The notes: generated by a model not told the origin, from the sequence alone. Positions 39,288 through 48,100 are shown, numbered from the stretch's first letter. The stretch is 64,000 bases of DNA from Methylorubrum rhodinum (GCF_014199935.1 NZ_JACHOP010000022.1:31254-95253); one strand, 5' to 3'. Program-made: numbers and translations.

Positions 39288-40754
39288 TCAGCCCGGCCCG
39301 ACCATCGCGTAATCCCGCCGCCGCAGCCGCCGCGCGCCCCGGCGATAGGCGGTGGCGGTGCCGGGCCAGAGGGTGCGGTTGCGGCCCTTCCCGTCGAGAT
39401 ACCAGCTGCCGCAGCCGCCCCGCGCCCAGATGCTGTCGGCGAGCCGGGCGTCGACGGACGCGCGAAACTCACTTTGCGCTTGCGCGCGTACCTCCACCGC
39501 CCGCCCCGGATTCTTTTGAAGCCACCGCAGGCACCCAAGCACGTGGGCGACCTGCGCCTCGACCATCGCCAGCACCGAGTTGTGGCCGAGCCCGGTGTTC
39601 GGCCCGAGCAGCAGAAAGAGGTTCGGGAAGCCCGCCATCGCGATGCCGTGGAACGCGTCCGCCCCCGCGCACCACGCCTGCGCCAGGGTCCGCCCGTCGC
39701 GGCCCGTGAGGACGAGGCGGTCGAAGCTGCCGGAGGGGGAGAAGCCGGTGGCGAGGATCAGCACGTCGAGGGCGTGCGCGGCCCCGTCCGCGGTGACGAT
39801 GCCGTGGGGCGTCACGGCGCGGATCGCCTCCGTGACGAGGCTCACGTCGGGCCGCGTCAGCGCGGGATAGAAATCGTCCGACAGGAGCACCCGCTTGCAG
39901 CCGAGCCGGTAGGACGGCGTGAGGCGCCGCCGCAGATCGGAATCGGGGATCGCGCGCTTCAGATGGGCGCGGGCGAGCGATTCTCCGCCCGCGGTCAGCC
40001 GCGAGACGCGGGTGAAGCCGAGAAGCGCCAGCATCTCGCGGCGCCAGAACAGGCCGGCCCGGTAGAGCCGGCGCAGCGGGCCGATCCCGAGAAGGGTTTT
40101 TGCGACTGGGCCGTAGGATCGGTCGTGGCGGGGCAGGATCCAGGCCGGGCTGCGCTGGAACAGGGTGAGGTGGGCCGCATGGCCTGCGATCTCCGGCACG
40201 ATCTGCACCGCGCTCGCCCCCGTGCCGATCACGCCGACGCGCTGGCCCCGGAGGTCGCAGCCGTGATCCCACGCGGCGGTGTGGAAGCAGGGGCCGGCGA
40301 AGTCGTCGAGGCCGGGCAGGGCGGGACGGGCCGGCGCGTGCAGGGCGCCGACCGCGCCGACGAGGACGCGGGCCGAGACCACGCCCCGGTCGGTCTCGAC
40401 CCGCCACAGGCAGGACGCTTCGTCGTAGGCGGCGCCCAGCACGGTCGTGCGGAGGCGCAGCCGGTCCGCCAGTCCATGCTCGGCGACGAGAGCTTCGAGA
40501 TAGGCCTGGATCTCGCCCTGACGGGGAAACAGCCGCGACCAGTCGGAGCGGGGGGCGAAGGACAGGGAATAGAGATGGGCCGGCACGTCGCTCGCCGCCC
40601 CCGGATAGGTGTTGTCCCGCCACGTGCCGCCGATCCGGTCGGCCTTCTCCAGAACCGCGAAGCGCGGGAACCCGGCCCGGTCCGCCCGGATCGCCATGGC
40701 GAGGCCGGAGAAGCCGGCGCCGACGATGACCAGATCGAGCGGAGCCTCGCTCAC
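39288..40754 (-). CDS. Flavin-containing/Baeyer-Villiger-type monooxygenase
   Basis: A 488-residue FAD- and NADPH-dependent monooxygenase. The FAD loop is VGAGFSGLA at 11-19. The Baeyer-Villiger fingerprint F-x-G-x3-H-T-x2-W-D is complete at 152-163. The NADPH loop GVIGTGASAVQIVPEI starts at 174. RIGGTWRDNTYPGAASDVPA is the class I BVMO block. The substrate is a ketone or a related lipid-like compound. The start is GTG overlapping the esterase stop by 4 bases; it is the last gene of a three-gene operon. Confidence 0.9.
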   Translation of the reverse strand: MSEAPLDLVIVGAGFSGLAMAIRADRAGFPRFAVLEKADRIGGTWRDNTYPGAASDVPAHLYSLSFAPRSDWSRLFPRQGEIQAYLEALVAEHGLADRLRLRTTVLGAAYDEASCLWRVETDRGVVSARVLVGAVGALHAPARPALPGLDDFAGPCFHTAAWDHGCDLRGQRVGVIGTGASAVQIVPEIAGHAAHLTLFQRSPAWILPRHDRSYGPVAKTLLGIGPLRRLYRAGLFWRREMLALLGFTRVSRLTAGGESLARAHLKRAIPDSDLRRRLTPSYRLGCKRVLLSDDFYPALTRPDVSLVTEAIRAVTPHGIVTADGAAHALDVLILATGFSPSGSFDRLVLTGRDGRTLAQAWCAGADAFHGIAMAGFPNLFLLLGPNTGLGHNSVLAMVEAQVAHVLGCLRWLQKNPGRAVEVRAQAQSEFRASVDARLADSIWARGGCGSWYLDGKGRNRTLWPGTATAYRRGARRLRRRDYAMVGPG

Positions 40755-41659
40755 GCCACCGCCTCCGGGACCGGAACCGCCTCAAGGGCGCGGCGCAGGA
40801 AGACGGCCGCCTCCGAGAGCGATGCCTGGGCCTCGGGCAGAAAACTCTCGGCGAGTTGCCAGGCATGCGGCACCACCGGGAACACCGTGAGCGAGACCGG
40901 CACGCCCGCCGCGCGGGCCTTGTCGGCGAGGCGCAGGGAATCGTCGCGCAGGATCTCGCGGGCGCCGACATGGATCAGCAGCGGCGGGAACCCGGAAAAG
41001 TCGGCCTCGATCGGCGAGGCGCGGGGATCGGCCGGGTCGGCCCCGTCGAGATAGGCCGGCACCAGCCGGGTCAGCGCCTCGGGCCGAAACATCGCGTCGC
41101 GCTTGGCATTCGTGCGGAAGGACGGGCTGCGGCCGACGAGATCGGTGGCGGGCGAGAACAGGGCCGCCGCCGCGGGCAGCGGCAGCCCGAGGCGGCGCGC
41201 CTCGACCATCGCGGCGAGCGCGAGGTTCCCGCCCGCGGAATCCCCGGCGATGGCGGCCGGCCCTCGCGCCGCGAGGGCACGCCAGACCGCCGCGCAATCC
41301 TCGACGCCGGCCGGGAACGGGTCTTCGGGGGCCAAGCGGTAATCGGAGGCGAACACCCGGAAGCCGGCCCTGGCGAAATGGCCGGTGATCGGCCGGTACA
41401 TCCGGGCCGAGCAGGCGATGAAGCCGCCGCCGTGGAGATAGAGCAGGGCAGGGCGCTCCGCGGGCCCGCCCTGGCCTTCCGCCCACTCGCCGGCCACGCC
41501 GCCGAGTTCGCCCGGCGTGAAGGCGACGCCCAGGGGCGCGGGAAAGGTCTCGCGGTCGAAGGCCCGGCGGATCGCCGCGATGTCGGACTGGCCGCCGATG
41601 CGCGCCTTCACGGCCAGCCGCACGGCGACGTCGTAGAGATGCGCGCGCAGGCTCGCCAT
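40751..41659 (-). CDS. Alpha/beta hydrolase, hormone-sensitive-lipase family esterase
   Basis: A 302-residue family IV esterase. The oxyanion-hole motif HGGG is at 76-79, the nucleophile Ser141 lies in GDSAGG, and an Asp plus the late His (VPHAWQL) complete the triad. YRLAPEDPFPAGVED is also typical. It starts at 41659 with GGAGGG upstream, 2 bases after the SDR stop, and overlaps the monooxygenase start. Together the order fits ketone oxidation to an ester, which this enzyme could hydrolyse. Confidence 0.9.
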   Translation of the reverse strand: MASLRAHLYDVAVRLAVKARIGGQSDIAAIRRAFDRETFPAPLGVAFTPGELGGVAGEWAEGQGGPAERPALLYLHGGGFIACSARMYRPITGHFARAGFRVFASDYRLAPEDPFPAGVEDCAAVWRALAARGPAAIAGDSAGGNLALAAMVEARRLGLPLPAAAALFSPATDLVGRSPSFRTNAKRDAMFRPEALTRLVPAYLDGADPADPRASPIEADFSGFPPLLIHVGAREILRDDSLRLADKARAAGVPVSLTVFPVVPHAWQLAESFLPEAQASLSEAAVFLRRALEAVPVPEAVA

Positions 41660-41661
41660 GC

Positions 41662-42486
41662 TCAACCCTCCCCCACCGCGCGGCGGATCAGCGACCAATA
41701 CCGAACCGGCATCAATCGCTGGATCAGAAGGGCGCGGCGCGCATCCTTGCCGATGACGATGCGGGGCGCGCGGGCCTCGACGCCGCGCAGGATCGCGGCG
41801 GCGACCGGCTTCGGGTCCATCGTCAAGAGCCGCTCGAAGGCGGCCAGCCCGCGGGCCGCTTGCCCCGGATCGAGGCCGCGGGGGATGCGGGCGTTCCGGG
41901 CGATGCGCGTCGCCACGCCGCCCGGATGGACCAGCGTCACGCCGAGCCCGGTGCCGGCAACTTCATGCGCCAGCGCCTCCGAGAAGCCGCGCACCGCGAA
42001 CTTGCTCGCCGCGTAGGCCGCCTGGCCGGCCGGCGCGACGATGCCGAACACGCTCGACAGGTTGACGATCTGCGCCTGGGGCTCGGCCCGCAACAGCGGC
42101 AGGCAGGCGTGGGTCAGCCGCATCACCGCGTGCAGGTTCACGTCCATCAGCCACGCCACGTCGTCGAGGTCGGCCTCCTCGAACCGCCCGGCGAGCGCCA
42201 CGCCCGCGTTGTTGACGAGCAACTGCAGCCCGCCGTGATGGGCCCGCACCGCGGCGGGCAGCGCCGCGACGGCGGCGGCATCGGTGAGGTCGATCACGTG
42301 CTCGCTCACCGCCACGCCCGCGGCGCGGGCGGATGCCGCCACCGGGGCCAGCCCCGCGCCGTCGCGGTCGGCCAGCGCCAGGGCGCAGCCGCGCCCGGCG
42401 AGCGCCTGGGCCAGGGCCGCGCCGATGCCGCTCGCCGCCCCGGTGACGAGGGCGGTGCGGCCCGAAAAGACGAAACGCCCGGCCAT
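41662..42486 (-). CDS. SDR-family oxidoreductase, first gene of the monooxygenase operon
   Basis: A 274-residue classical short-chain dehydrogenase. TGAASGIG at 15-22 binds the coenzyme, NNAG at 92-95, the catalytic Ser is in VNLSSVFG and Tyr158/Lys162 in YAASK. The start at 42486 begins the family sequence; the frame extends to 42564 without similarity. It could oxidise an alcohol to the ketone used by the monooxygenase. The same gene trio (SDR, HSL-type lipase, BVMO) is found in the mycobacterial mymA locus. Confidence 0.88.
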   Translation of the reverse strand: MAGRFVFSGRTALVTGAASGIGAALAQALAGRGCALALADRDGAGLAPVAASARAAGVAVSEHVIDLTDAAAVAALPAAVRAHHGGLQLLVNNAGVALAGRFEEADLDDVAWLMDVNLHAVMRLTHACLPLLRAEPQAQIVNLSSVFGIVAPAGQAAYAASKFAVRGFSEALAHEVAGTGLGVTLVHPGGVATRIARNARIPRGLDPGQAARGLAAFERLLTMDPKPVAAAILRGVEARAPRIVIGKDARRALLIQRLMPVRYWSLIRRAVGEG

Positions 42487-42552
42487 CACGAAGCCCGCCG
42501 GACCCACGCGGGGCCGATCCTGCGAGCCATCCGAGTGATGCAGAAGGCGCGT

Positions 42553-42726
42553 TCCCCTCCCCACGGATCTCGGGCTTGCCCGAGATCCGCACCTTGCTGG
42601 CCCAGATCGGGCAGGCCCGATCTGGGTGGGGAGGGGTCAGGGGTGGGGGTCGGGCAGACGGTGCCGCCCCGTTCGATCCTGAACCACCCCCACCTCCTCC
42701 CTCCTCCCCGCAAGGGGGAGGAGAGG
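42553..42726. repeat. Compound inverted-repeat element, family D (copy 1)
   Basis: Contains two perfect small palindromes: GGATCTCGGGC-tt-GCCCGAGATCC at 42565-42588 and CCCAGATCGGGC-ag-GCCCGATCTGGG at 42601-42626. A larger element follows, ending in CCTGAACCACCCCCACCTCC and CTCCCCGCAAGGGGGAGGAG. That last part recurs at 56464-56514. The remaining gap (42727-42968) holds no recognised gene. Confidence 0.8.
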
Positions 42727-42968
42727 CGTTTCACCCTGCCGACCGTGCGCTGTGGGCGCGCGCCAGGGCGAGGGGAGGGGGAAGCGGACGGAAGGGCAGG
42801 CAGGGCAGGAACTCCGGCGCGGAGCGAGTGAGGTCGGCCCAGAGCCGGCCTTCGTCAAGGCGACGAAAGGGGGAGGACGCCCCCGCAGACATGACCTCGC
42901 ACTTCGGACGCTCCCTGGATTTGGTATCGCGCGCCCGCTACCTCTTCCGGTGACCCGGAGCCCGCCCG

Positions 42969-43138
42969 ATGCGCGACGCCGCCCTCCGCCTCGACGACCT
43001 CGTGACGTCCGATCCCGCCATCATGGGTGGGCGGCGCGTGTTTCGGGCACGCGCGTGCCGGTCGAGGTCCTGTTCGAGAACCTCGACCGGGACGACGTGG
43101 TCGCGGTTCTCGAACGCACTGCGCCGCGAGCCGCCTGA
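42969..43138 (+). pseudogene. DUF433 antitoxin-like pseudogene, frameshifted and internally deleted
   Basis: The first frame reads MRDAALRLDDLVTSDPAIMG then GRRVFR; one missing G near 43045 shifts the frame, and the next frame continues GTRVPVEVLFENLDRDD then VVAVLERTAPRAA. Joined, this matches DUF433 proteins, whose core is G-R-P-v-i-r-G-T-R-v-P-V-x-v-L. A normal protein has about 75 residues with a Gly/Pro-rich middle segment; only about 56 remain and the middle is missing. It ends 29 bases before the Uma2 gene. Confidence 0.75.
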
Positions 43139-43167
43139 GACGTGATGTATGGCCGGAGGTCGGAGAG

Positions 43168-43740
43168 ATGGAGCGTGAACTCGACCGCGCGATGTCGGAG
43201 GAGCAGTTCCTCGCCTGGGCCGAGGGCCGCGACGGGCGCTACGAACTCGTCGAGGGCCGGGTGACGATGCAGGCGGGGGCGACGCGGGATCACGAGCGGG
43301 TGGCCAAGCGCATCTTCTCGCTCCTCTACGCGCAGGTCGACGAGGCGCGCTTCGACGTCAACAAGGGCGATTTCGGCGTGCGGATCAGGCCCGGGGAGGG
43401 CAGGGGCAGCATCCTCTATCCGGACGTGGTGATCGATGCGCAGAGCCCGACGGGCGCCGAGCGCGCGACCCTGACGCCGGTCGTCGTGATCGAGGTGCTG
43501 TCGGCCGGCACCGACGACGACCATCACGTCCAAAAATTCGCGCGCGACGCCCGCCGGGACACGCTGCGGTGCTACGCCGTGTTCGACCAGAAGCGTCCGC
43601 GCACCCATCTCTGGACCTGGGGCGACGGCGGCCGGCCGGACGCCCCCGCCTTGGTCGAGGGGAGTGCCGCCGAGATCGTGTTCCCGGTCATCGGAGCGCG
43701 GCTGCGCCTCGCCGACATCTATCGCCCGATCCCTGGTTAG
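43168..43740 (+). CDS. Uma2-family (DUF820) putative restriction-like endonuclease
   Basis: A 190-residue protein of the Uma2 family, a PD-(D/E)XK-fold group of unclear function that is often in multicopy. Seen: MSEEQFLAWAEGRDGRYELVEG at the N-terminus (Glu of the active site), FGVRIRPGEG, ILYPDVVID (the Asp of the PD motif) and VVVIEVLSAGTDD (the E-x-K-like strand). GGAGGT lies upstream of the ATG. Its neighbour is a broken DUF433 gene. Confidence 0.85.
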   Translation: MERELDRAMSEEQFLAWAEGRDGRYELVEGRVTMQAGATRDHERVAKRIFSLLYAQVDEARFDVNKGDFGVRIRPGEGRGSILYPDVVIDAQSPTGAERATLTPVVVIEVLSAGTDDDHHVQKFARDARRDTLRCYAVFDQKRPRTHLWTWGDGGRPDAPALVEGSAAEIVFPVIGARLRLADIYRPIPG

Positions 43741-43785
43741 GGCGCCGGGCGATCCTCCCACGCAACGATCCGGACAATCCCCATC

Positions 43786-44724
43786 GTGCAGGCAGATTCC
43801 AGCCGGCGGCGCGGCTCCACGGCCACCGCCTACGCGATCCTGACGCTGACCGCTCTGCTCTGGGCCGGCAACGCGGTGGCGGGCAAGTGGGCGGTGGGCG
43901 AGGTGTCGCCGCAGGCGCTCACCACCTTGCGCTGGGCCTTCGCCTTCGCGCTGCTCGCCGTCATCGCCCGGCGGCAGGTGGCGGCGGAGTGGCCGCGGCT
44001 CGCGGCGCGCTGGCGCTACGTGCTCGTGATGGGGGCGAGCGGCTACACCGTGTTCGCGAGCCTGTTCTACGCCGCGGGCGCCCACACCACGGCGCTCAAC
44101 GTCGCCCTGCTGCAGGGGGCGGTGCCGATCTTCGTCATGCTGCTCAACTTTTTCGCCCGCGGCACCGGCGTGAGGGGAGGGCAGGTGGTGGGCGCCGCTG
44201 TGACGCTCGCGGGCGTGGCGGTCGCCTCCTCCCACGGCGATCTCGGCGCGCTGCTCCGCCTCACCTTCAACCTCGGCGACGGGCTGATGCTCGCCGCCTG
44301 CCTCGTCTATGCCGGCTACACCGTGGCGCTGCCGTCGCGGCCGAAGGTGTCGGGGCTCGCCTTCTTCACGGGGTTGGCGCTCGCCGCCCTCCTCTCCTCC
44401 CTGCCGCCGCTCGCCGCCGAATGGGCGGCCGGGCGGCTGATCTGGCCCTCGCTGGCGGTCGGCTGGCCGCTCGTCGCCTTCGTGGCGCTCGGGCCCTCGC
44501 TCCTGGCGCAGCTCTCCTACATCCGCGGCGTCGAGCTGATCGGGCCGAACCGGGCGGGGCTGTTTGTCAACCTCGTGCCGGTCTTCGGCGCCGGCCTCGC
44601 CGTGATGCTCGCGGGCGAGCCGTTCGACGCCTTCGACGGGCTGGCGCTCGCCCTGGTGCTCGGCGGCATCCTGATCGCCGAGACCGCCGGGCGCAGGGCT
44701 GCGGCGAACGCCGCGACGGGGTAG
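43786..44724 (+). CDS. EamA/DMT-family transporter
   Basis: A 312-residue inner-membrane protein with ten predicted helices in two EamA repeats. The first starts AYAILTLTALLWAGNAVAGKWAVG; the second runs through LVYAGYTVALPSRPKVSG and PSLLAQLSYIRGVELIGPNRAG. LNVALLQGAVPIFVMLLNF is also family-like. Such transporters export small metabolites or amino acids. The start is a GTG without a clear ribosome site. It stands between Uma2 and a sensor kinase with no obvious partner. Confidence 0.88.
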   Translation: MQADSSRRRGSTATAYAILTLTALLWAGNAVAGKWAVGEVSPQALTTLRWAFAFALLAVIARRQVAAEWPRLAARWRYVLVMGASGYTVFASLFYAAGAHTTALNVALLQGAVPIFVMLLNFFARGTGVRGGQVVGAAVTLAGVAVASSHGDLGALLRLTFNLGDGLMLAACLVYAGYTVALPSRPKVSGLAFFTGLALAALLSSLPPLAAEWAAGRLIWPSLAVGWPLVAFVALGPSLLAQLSYIRGVELIGPNRAGLFVNLVPVFGAGLAVMLAGEPFDAFDGLALALVLGGILIAETAGRRAAANAATG

Positions 44725-44870
44725 GGCGCCGCGATCCGGGAACGCATCGTGACCCTCGCGACGCATTTTCGGCGGCGAAAACCGCCCGGTGACGTGAGCT
44801 GGCCACAGGTTGGGCCCAACGATGCGCTAAGAGGCGAGCGAATCAATTCCGCCGGACCGCCCGCCCGCCG

Positions 44871-45920
44871 ATGTCCCAGCCTTCCGCCCCCTCGCCGCGG
44901 GCCGGCGAGCCGGTCGCCCTGCGGCGCGTCCTGCCGTGGCGCGCCCTGCCGTCCTGGGCCGGCGAACTCGCCGCCGCCGCCGCCGCCGGCCTCGCGTGCG
45001 GACTGCGCTACCTGCTCGATCCGGTGCTGCCGCCGGGCTTCCCGTTCCTGACCTTCTTCCCCGCCGTCATCCTGACGACGTTCTTCCTCGGCCTGCGGCC
45101 CGGCATCGTCTGCGCGGTGCTGTCGGGGCTCGCCGCGTGGTACTTCTTCATCAGCCCGGTCGACACGTTCCTGCTGAGCGTCTCGACCGGGCTGACGCTC
45201 GCCTTCTACACCTTCATCGTCTCCGTCGACATCGCCCTGATCCACCTGATGCGGGTCGCGGGCACGCGGCTCGCCGCAGAGCGGGCGGTGACGGCGGGGC
45301 TCTACGAGCAGCAGCGCACCATGTTCCAGGAGCTGCAGCACCGGGTCGCCAACAACATGCAGTTCGTGGCCGCCCTGCTGTCGCTGCAGAAGCGCAAGAT
45401 CGCCGACGACCCGAAGGCGGCCATGGCCGCCTTCGACGAGGCCCAGGCCCGGCTGGAGACCATCGCCCGCATCCACCGCCGCCTCTACGATCCGGGCCGG
45501 ATCGACCAGCCGGTCGGGCAATACCTGCAGGAGCTCTGCGCCGACTTGCTGGAAGCCACGGGGGCGCGCAACATCGTCTGCCTCGTCGACGTGCCGCCGT
45601 TGCGCCTCGACCTCGCCCGGCTGACGACCCTGTCGCTCCTCGTGGTCGAGGTCGTCACCAACGCCCTCAAGCACGCCTTCACGGGCTCCGAGCGCGGCAC
45701 CATCACGATCCGCCTGGAGACGATGGAGGGCAGCCTCGCGGCGCTCACCATCGCCGACGACGGTCCCGGCATCCCGGCGAGCTTCGACCCGGCGGCGAGC
45801 CGCAGCCTCGGCTTCCGCATCGTCCAGGGGCTCGCCGCCCAGCTCGGCGGGGAACTCACCTACGCCAACGAGGGCGGCACGGTGGTGCGGCTCGTGTTCC
45901 CGACGATGCGGGCGGCATGA
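44871..45920 (+). CDS. Membrane sensor histidine kinase, DUF4118 plus HisKA_2 type
   Basis: A 349-residue kinase. Residues 30-130 contain four hydrophobic segments of the DUF4118/KdpD-like membrane domain (FPFLTFFPAVILTTFFLGLR; GIVCAVLSGLAAWYFFISP). The kinase part is the HisKA_2/HWE-related type: phospho-acceptor His157 in ELQHRVANNMQFVAALLSLQ, N-box LLVVEVVTNALKHAF, G1 DDGPGIP and G2 LGFRIVQGL. No periplasmic sensor domain is evident. No cognate regulator of its own is adjacent; the nearby KdpE is on the other strand. Confidence 0.9.
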   Translation: MSQPSAPSPRAGEPVALRRVLPWRALPSWAGELAAAAAAGLACGLRYLLDPVLPPGFPFLTFFPAVILTTFFLGLRPGIVCAVLSGLAAWYFFISPVDTFLLSVSTGLTLAFYTFIVSVDIALIHLMRVAGTRLAAERAVTAGLYEQQRTMFQELQHRVANNMQFVAALLSLQKRKIADDPKAAMAAFDEAQARLETIARIHRRLYDPGRIDQPVGQYLQELCADLLEATGARNIVCLVDVPPLRLDLARLTTLSLLVVEVVTNALKHAFTGSERGTITIRLETMEGSLAALTIADDGPGIPASFDPAASRSLGFRIVQGLAAQLGGELTYANEGGTVVRLVFPTMRAA

Positions 45921-45963
45921 GACGTTGCCGCTTCCCATCGTTCAGGCGCCGACCGGACCCTCG

Positions 45964-46077
45964 CCCTCATCCCAAGGTGCTCCGCCGAAGGCGGAGCCTC
46001 GACGGAGGGCTCCAGGGATCGCGCGGCTGGCTTGAGGCCTCCTTCGAGGCTGAGCTGACGCTCAGCACCTCAGGAGG
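45964..46077. repeat. Palindromic repeat element, family B (copy 3)
   Basis: Starts CCCTCATCCCAAGGTGCTCC and ends CTCAGCACCTCAGGAGG, with GGAGCCTCGA and CCTCCTTCGAGGCTG as inner arms and the shared GGGATCGCGCGG core. It lies between convergent genes (kinase and kdpE). Confidence 0.8.
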
Positions 46078-46114
46078 TGGGACGAGCCGGCGAACCGCCG
46101 TCTCGGGCGCCCCG

Positions 46115-46807
46115 TCACCCCAGCCCGTCGTCCGGCGCGCGTAGGCGGTAGCCGATTCCGGTCTCGGTGAGGAGGAGGCGCGGGCGCTCGGGATCGGCTT
46201 CCAGCTTCTGGCGGAGCTGGCGGATGTAGACGCGCAGGTATTGCGGATCGGACGAGGCCGGAACCTCGCGCATGAGCTGGGCATGGGTCAGCACCTTGCC
46301 GGCATGCAGCACGAGGATGCGCAGGAAATCGTATTCCCGCGGGGTGAGCCGCACCTCGGCGCCGTCCACCCGCACGATGCGCCGCACGAGATCGACGCTG
46401 AGGCCCTCGACCGTGAACACCGGACGCTCGCCCTTGGCGGCGAGCTGGTGGCGCAAAGCCGCCCGCAGGCGGGCCAGCAGCTCGCCCATGCCGAAGGGTT
46501 TGGTGACGTAGTAGTCGGCGCCGAGATCGAGCGCCTCGACCTTGCCGGCCTCGTCGCCGCGGCTCGACAGCACCACCACCGGCAGGTCGGGGTGATCCGC
46601 GCGGATGTCCTGCAGCAGATCGTGCCCGCCCCGATCCGGCAATCCGAGATCGAGGATGACGAGATCGACCCGCTCGCGTTTGAGCAAGGCCAGCGCGGTG
46701 CGGGCGTCGGGTGCCTCCAAGAGCGCGTAGCCCTGCGTCGCGAGGCCGACCCGCAGGAGCCGGCGGATCGGCGGCTCGTCGTCGATCACGAGGACGGTCG
46801 GGCTCAT
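46115..46807 (-). CDS. kdpE: KdpE-type OmpR-family response regulator
   Basis: A 230-residue response regulator. The receiver domain has Asp9/10, phosphoacceptor Asp53 (LVILDLGLPD) and Lys103 (VTKPF). The C-terminal winged helix is intact (LTPREYDFLRILVLHAGKVL, PQYLRVYIRQLRQKLEADP, TETGIGYRL). The sequence and its overlap with kdpD remnants (46804-46807, ATGA) identify it as KdpE, the activator of the potassium-uptake operon. Its kinase and the kdp pump genes here are broken, so it is either an orphan, phosphorylated by another kinase, or on its way to loss. Confidence 0.92.
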   Translation of the reverse strand: MSPTVLVIDDEPPIRRLLRVGLATQGYALLEAPDARTALALLKRERVDLVILDLGLPDRGGHDLLQDIRADHPDLPVVVLSSRGDEAGKVEALDLGADYYVTKPFGMGELLARLRAALRHQLAAKGERPVFTVEGLSVDLVRRIVRVDGAEVRLTPREYDFLRILVLHAGKVLTHAQLMREVPASSDPQYLRVYIRQLRQKLEADPERPRLLLTETGIGYRLRAPDDGLG

Positions 46808-47935
46808 GCGGCGTCCCCCACGGATGGGATCGGCGAAGGGATCGGCAAGGTCACGGTGAAGACGGCGCCGGAGCGGTCGCGCCGGTTGCCCGCCGTAACG
46901 GTGCCGCCCATGGCCTCGACGAAGCCGCGGGCGATGGCAAGCCCCAGCCCGGTGCCGGCGCGGACCCGGTCGCCCTTGCGCAGGCGGTGGAACTTGTCGA
47001 GCACCCGCTCGGTCTCGTCCTCCGGCAGGCCCTCGCCCTCGTCGAGCACGGCGAGGATCACGCGCTCGGCTTTTCGCTCCGCCCGCACCGTGACGGTGCT
47101 GCGTCGACGATGTAGGCCACGTCCTGATCCGAGAGGTTGGGGGCGACCGCCCCGGCCTCCAGGCGGGTCATGTCGAGGAGGTTGGCGATGAAGCGGTTGA
47201 GCCGCTCGGATTCCTCGATGACGGTGGCGAGCAGTTCGCTCCGCGCCGCGTGGGGGAGGGCGGGGCCGAGGTCGCGCAGCGTGCTCGCCGCGCCGAGGAC
47301 GGAGGCGAGCGGCGTGCGCAGGTCGTGGCTGACGGAGCGCGGATCGTCGCTGACGCAGACCAGCACCCGCTCGCCCGCGGCCCAGGGGCCGGCGATGGCG
47401 TTGGCCCGCATGTGGCCCAGGAGCTCGTCGTCGACCCGGTCGGCGGTGCGGCGCAGAGCGAGTTCGCGCAGAGCCGTGAGGTTGCCGCGGGAAAAGTAGT
47501 GCCGCAGCGCCCGCTCGGCCCCTTCGGGCACGTAGACCTTGCCGTCCTTGAGGCGCTGGATCAGGTCGTCGGGGTTGAGATCGACCACCTCGATGTCGTC
47601 GGCCCGGTCGAGGATGCCGTCGGGCACGGTCTCGCGCACGCGGATGCGGGTGATGCCGGCCACCACGTCGTTCAGGCTCTCGACGTGCTGGATGTTGAGC
47701 GTGGTCAGGACGTCGATGCCGGCGTCGAGCAGCTCCTCCACGTCCTGATGGCGCTTGCGGTGGCGCGAGCCCGGCGCGTTGGAGTGGGCGAGTTCGTCCA
47801 CCAGCGCGAGCTGCGGGCGGCGCGCCAGCAGCGCGTCGAGGTCCATCTCCTCCAGCACGGTGCCGTGATACGGCACGCGGGCCCGCGGCACGATCTCGAA
47901 GCCGTCGAGCAGGGCGGCGGTCTCGGCCCGGCCGT
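46804..47935 (-). pseudogene. kdpD: kdpD remnant (sensor kinase with internal deletions and a frameshift)
   Basis: It begins inside the N-terminal KdpD domain (HGRAETAALLDGFEIVPRAR) without the P-loop region, then is normal through ALVDELAHSNAPGSRHRKR, DVLTTLNIQHVESLNDVV and LIQRLKDGKVYVPEGAERAL. After VLVCVSDDPRS it jumps in frame to VSHDLRTPLASVLGA, so the universal-stress part, four membrane helices and GAF region are gone. Near 47100 a second deletion with a frameshift removes the N-box; the other frame resumes STVTVRAERKAERVILAVLD, DEGEGLP and GTGLGLAIARGFVEAMGG. An open frame of 363 codons remains but cannot bind ATP properly. Confidence 0.88.
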
Positions 47936-48100
47936 GTTGTGCCCGCGAATCCCATAGGCTTCCTTGGCGAGCACGACGATGGAGCAGCCCTCCGGCGTCT
48001 CGTCGGCGAGGGAGGCGAGCTGCGCGGCGTCCGCCAGATCGCGCTCGGACACGCCCGAGACCGGCCGGAAGGCCGTGGCCTGCCGGTTGCCGAGCGTGCT
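47936..48100 (-). pseudogene. kdpB: kdpB fragment fused to the kdpD remnant
   Basis: One frame translates to STLGNRQATAFRPVSGVSER then DLADAAQLASLADETPEG, CSIVVLAKEAYGIRG. This is the nucleotide-binding region of KdpB, the P-type ATPase subunit of the Kdp potassium pump, just after its phosphorylation loop. The DKTGT aspartate motif itself is missing, cut off at about 48100. The fragment ends where the kdpD sequence starts in another frame, so the rest of kdpB, all of kdpC and the start of kdpD were deleted. Confidence 0.82.

Noticed and set aside
43027..43740. A longer Uma2 protein starting at GTG 43027
   Set aside because: The extra 47 residues are the DUF433 pseudogene read in a third frame; the ATG at 43168 has a good ribosome site.
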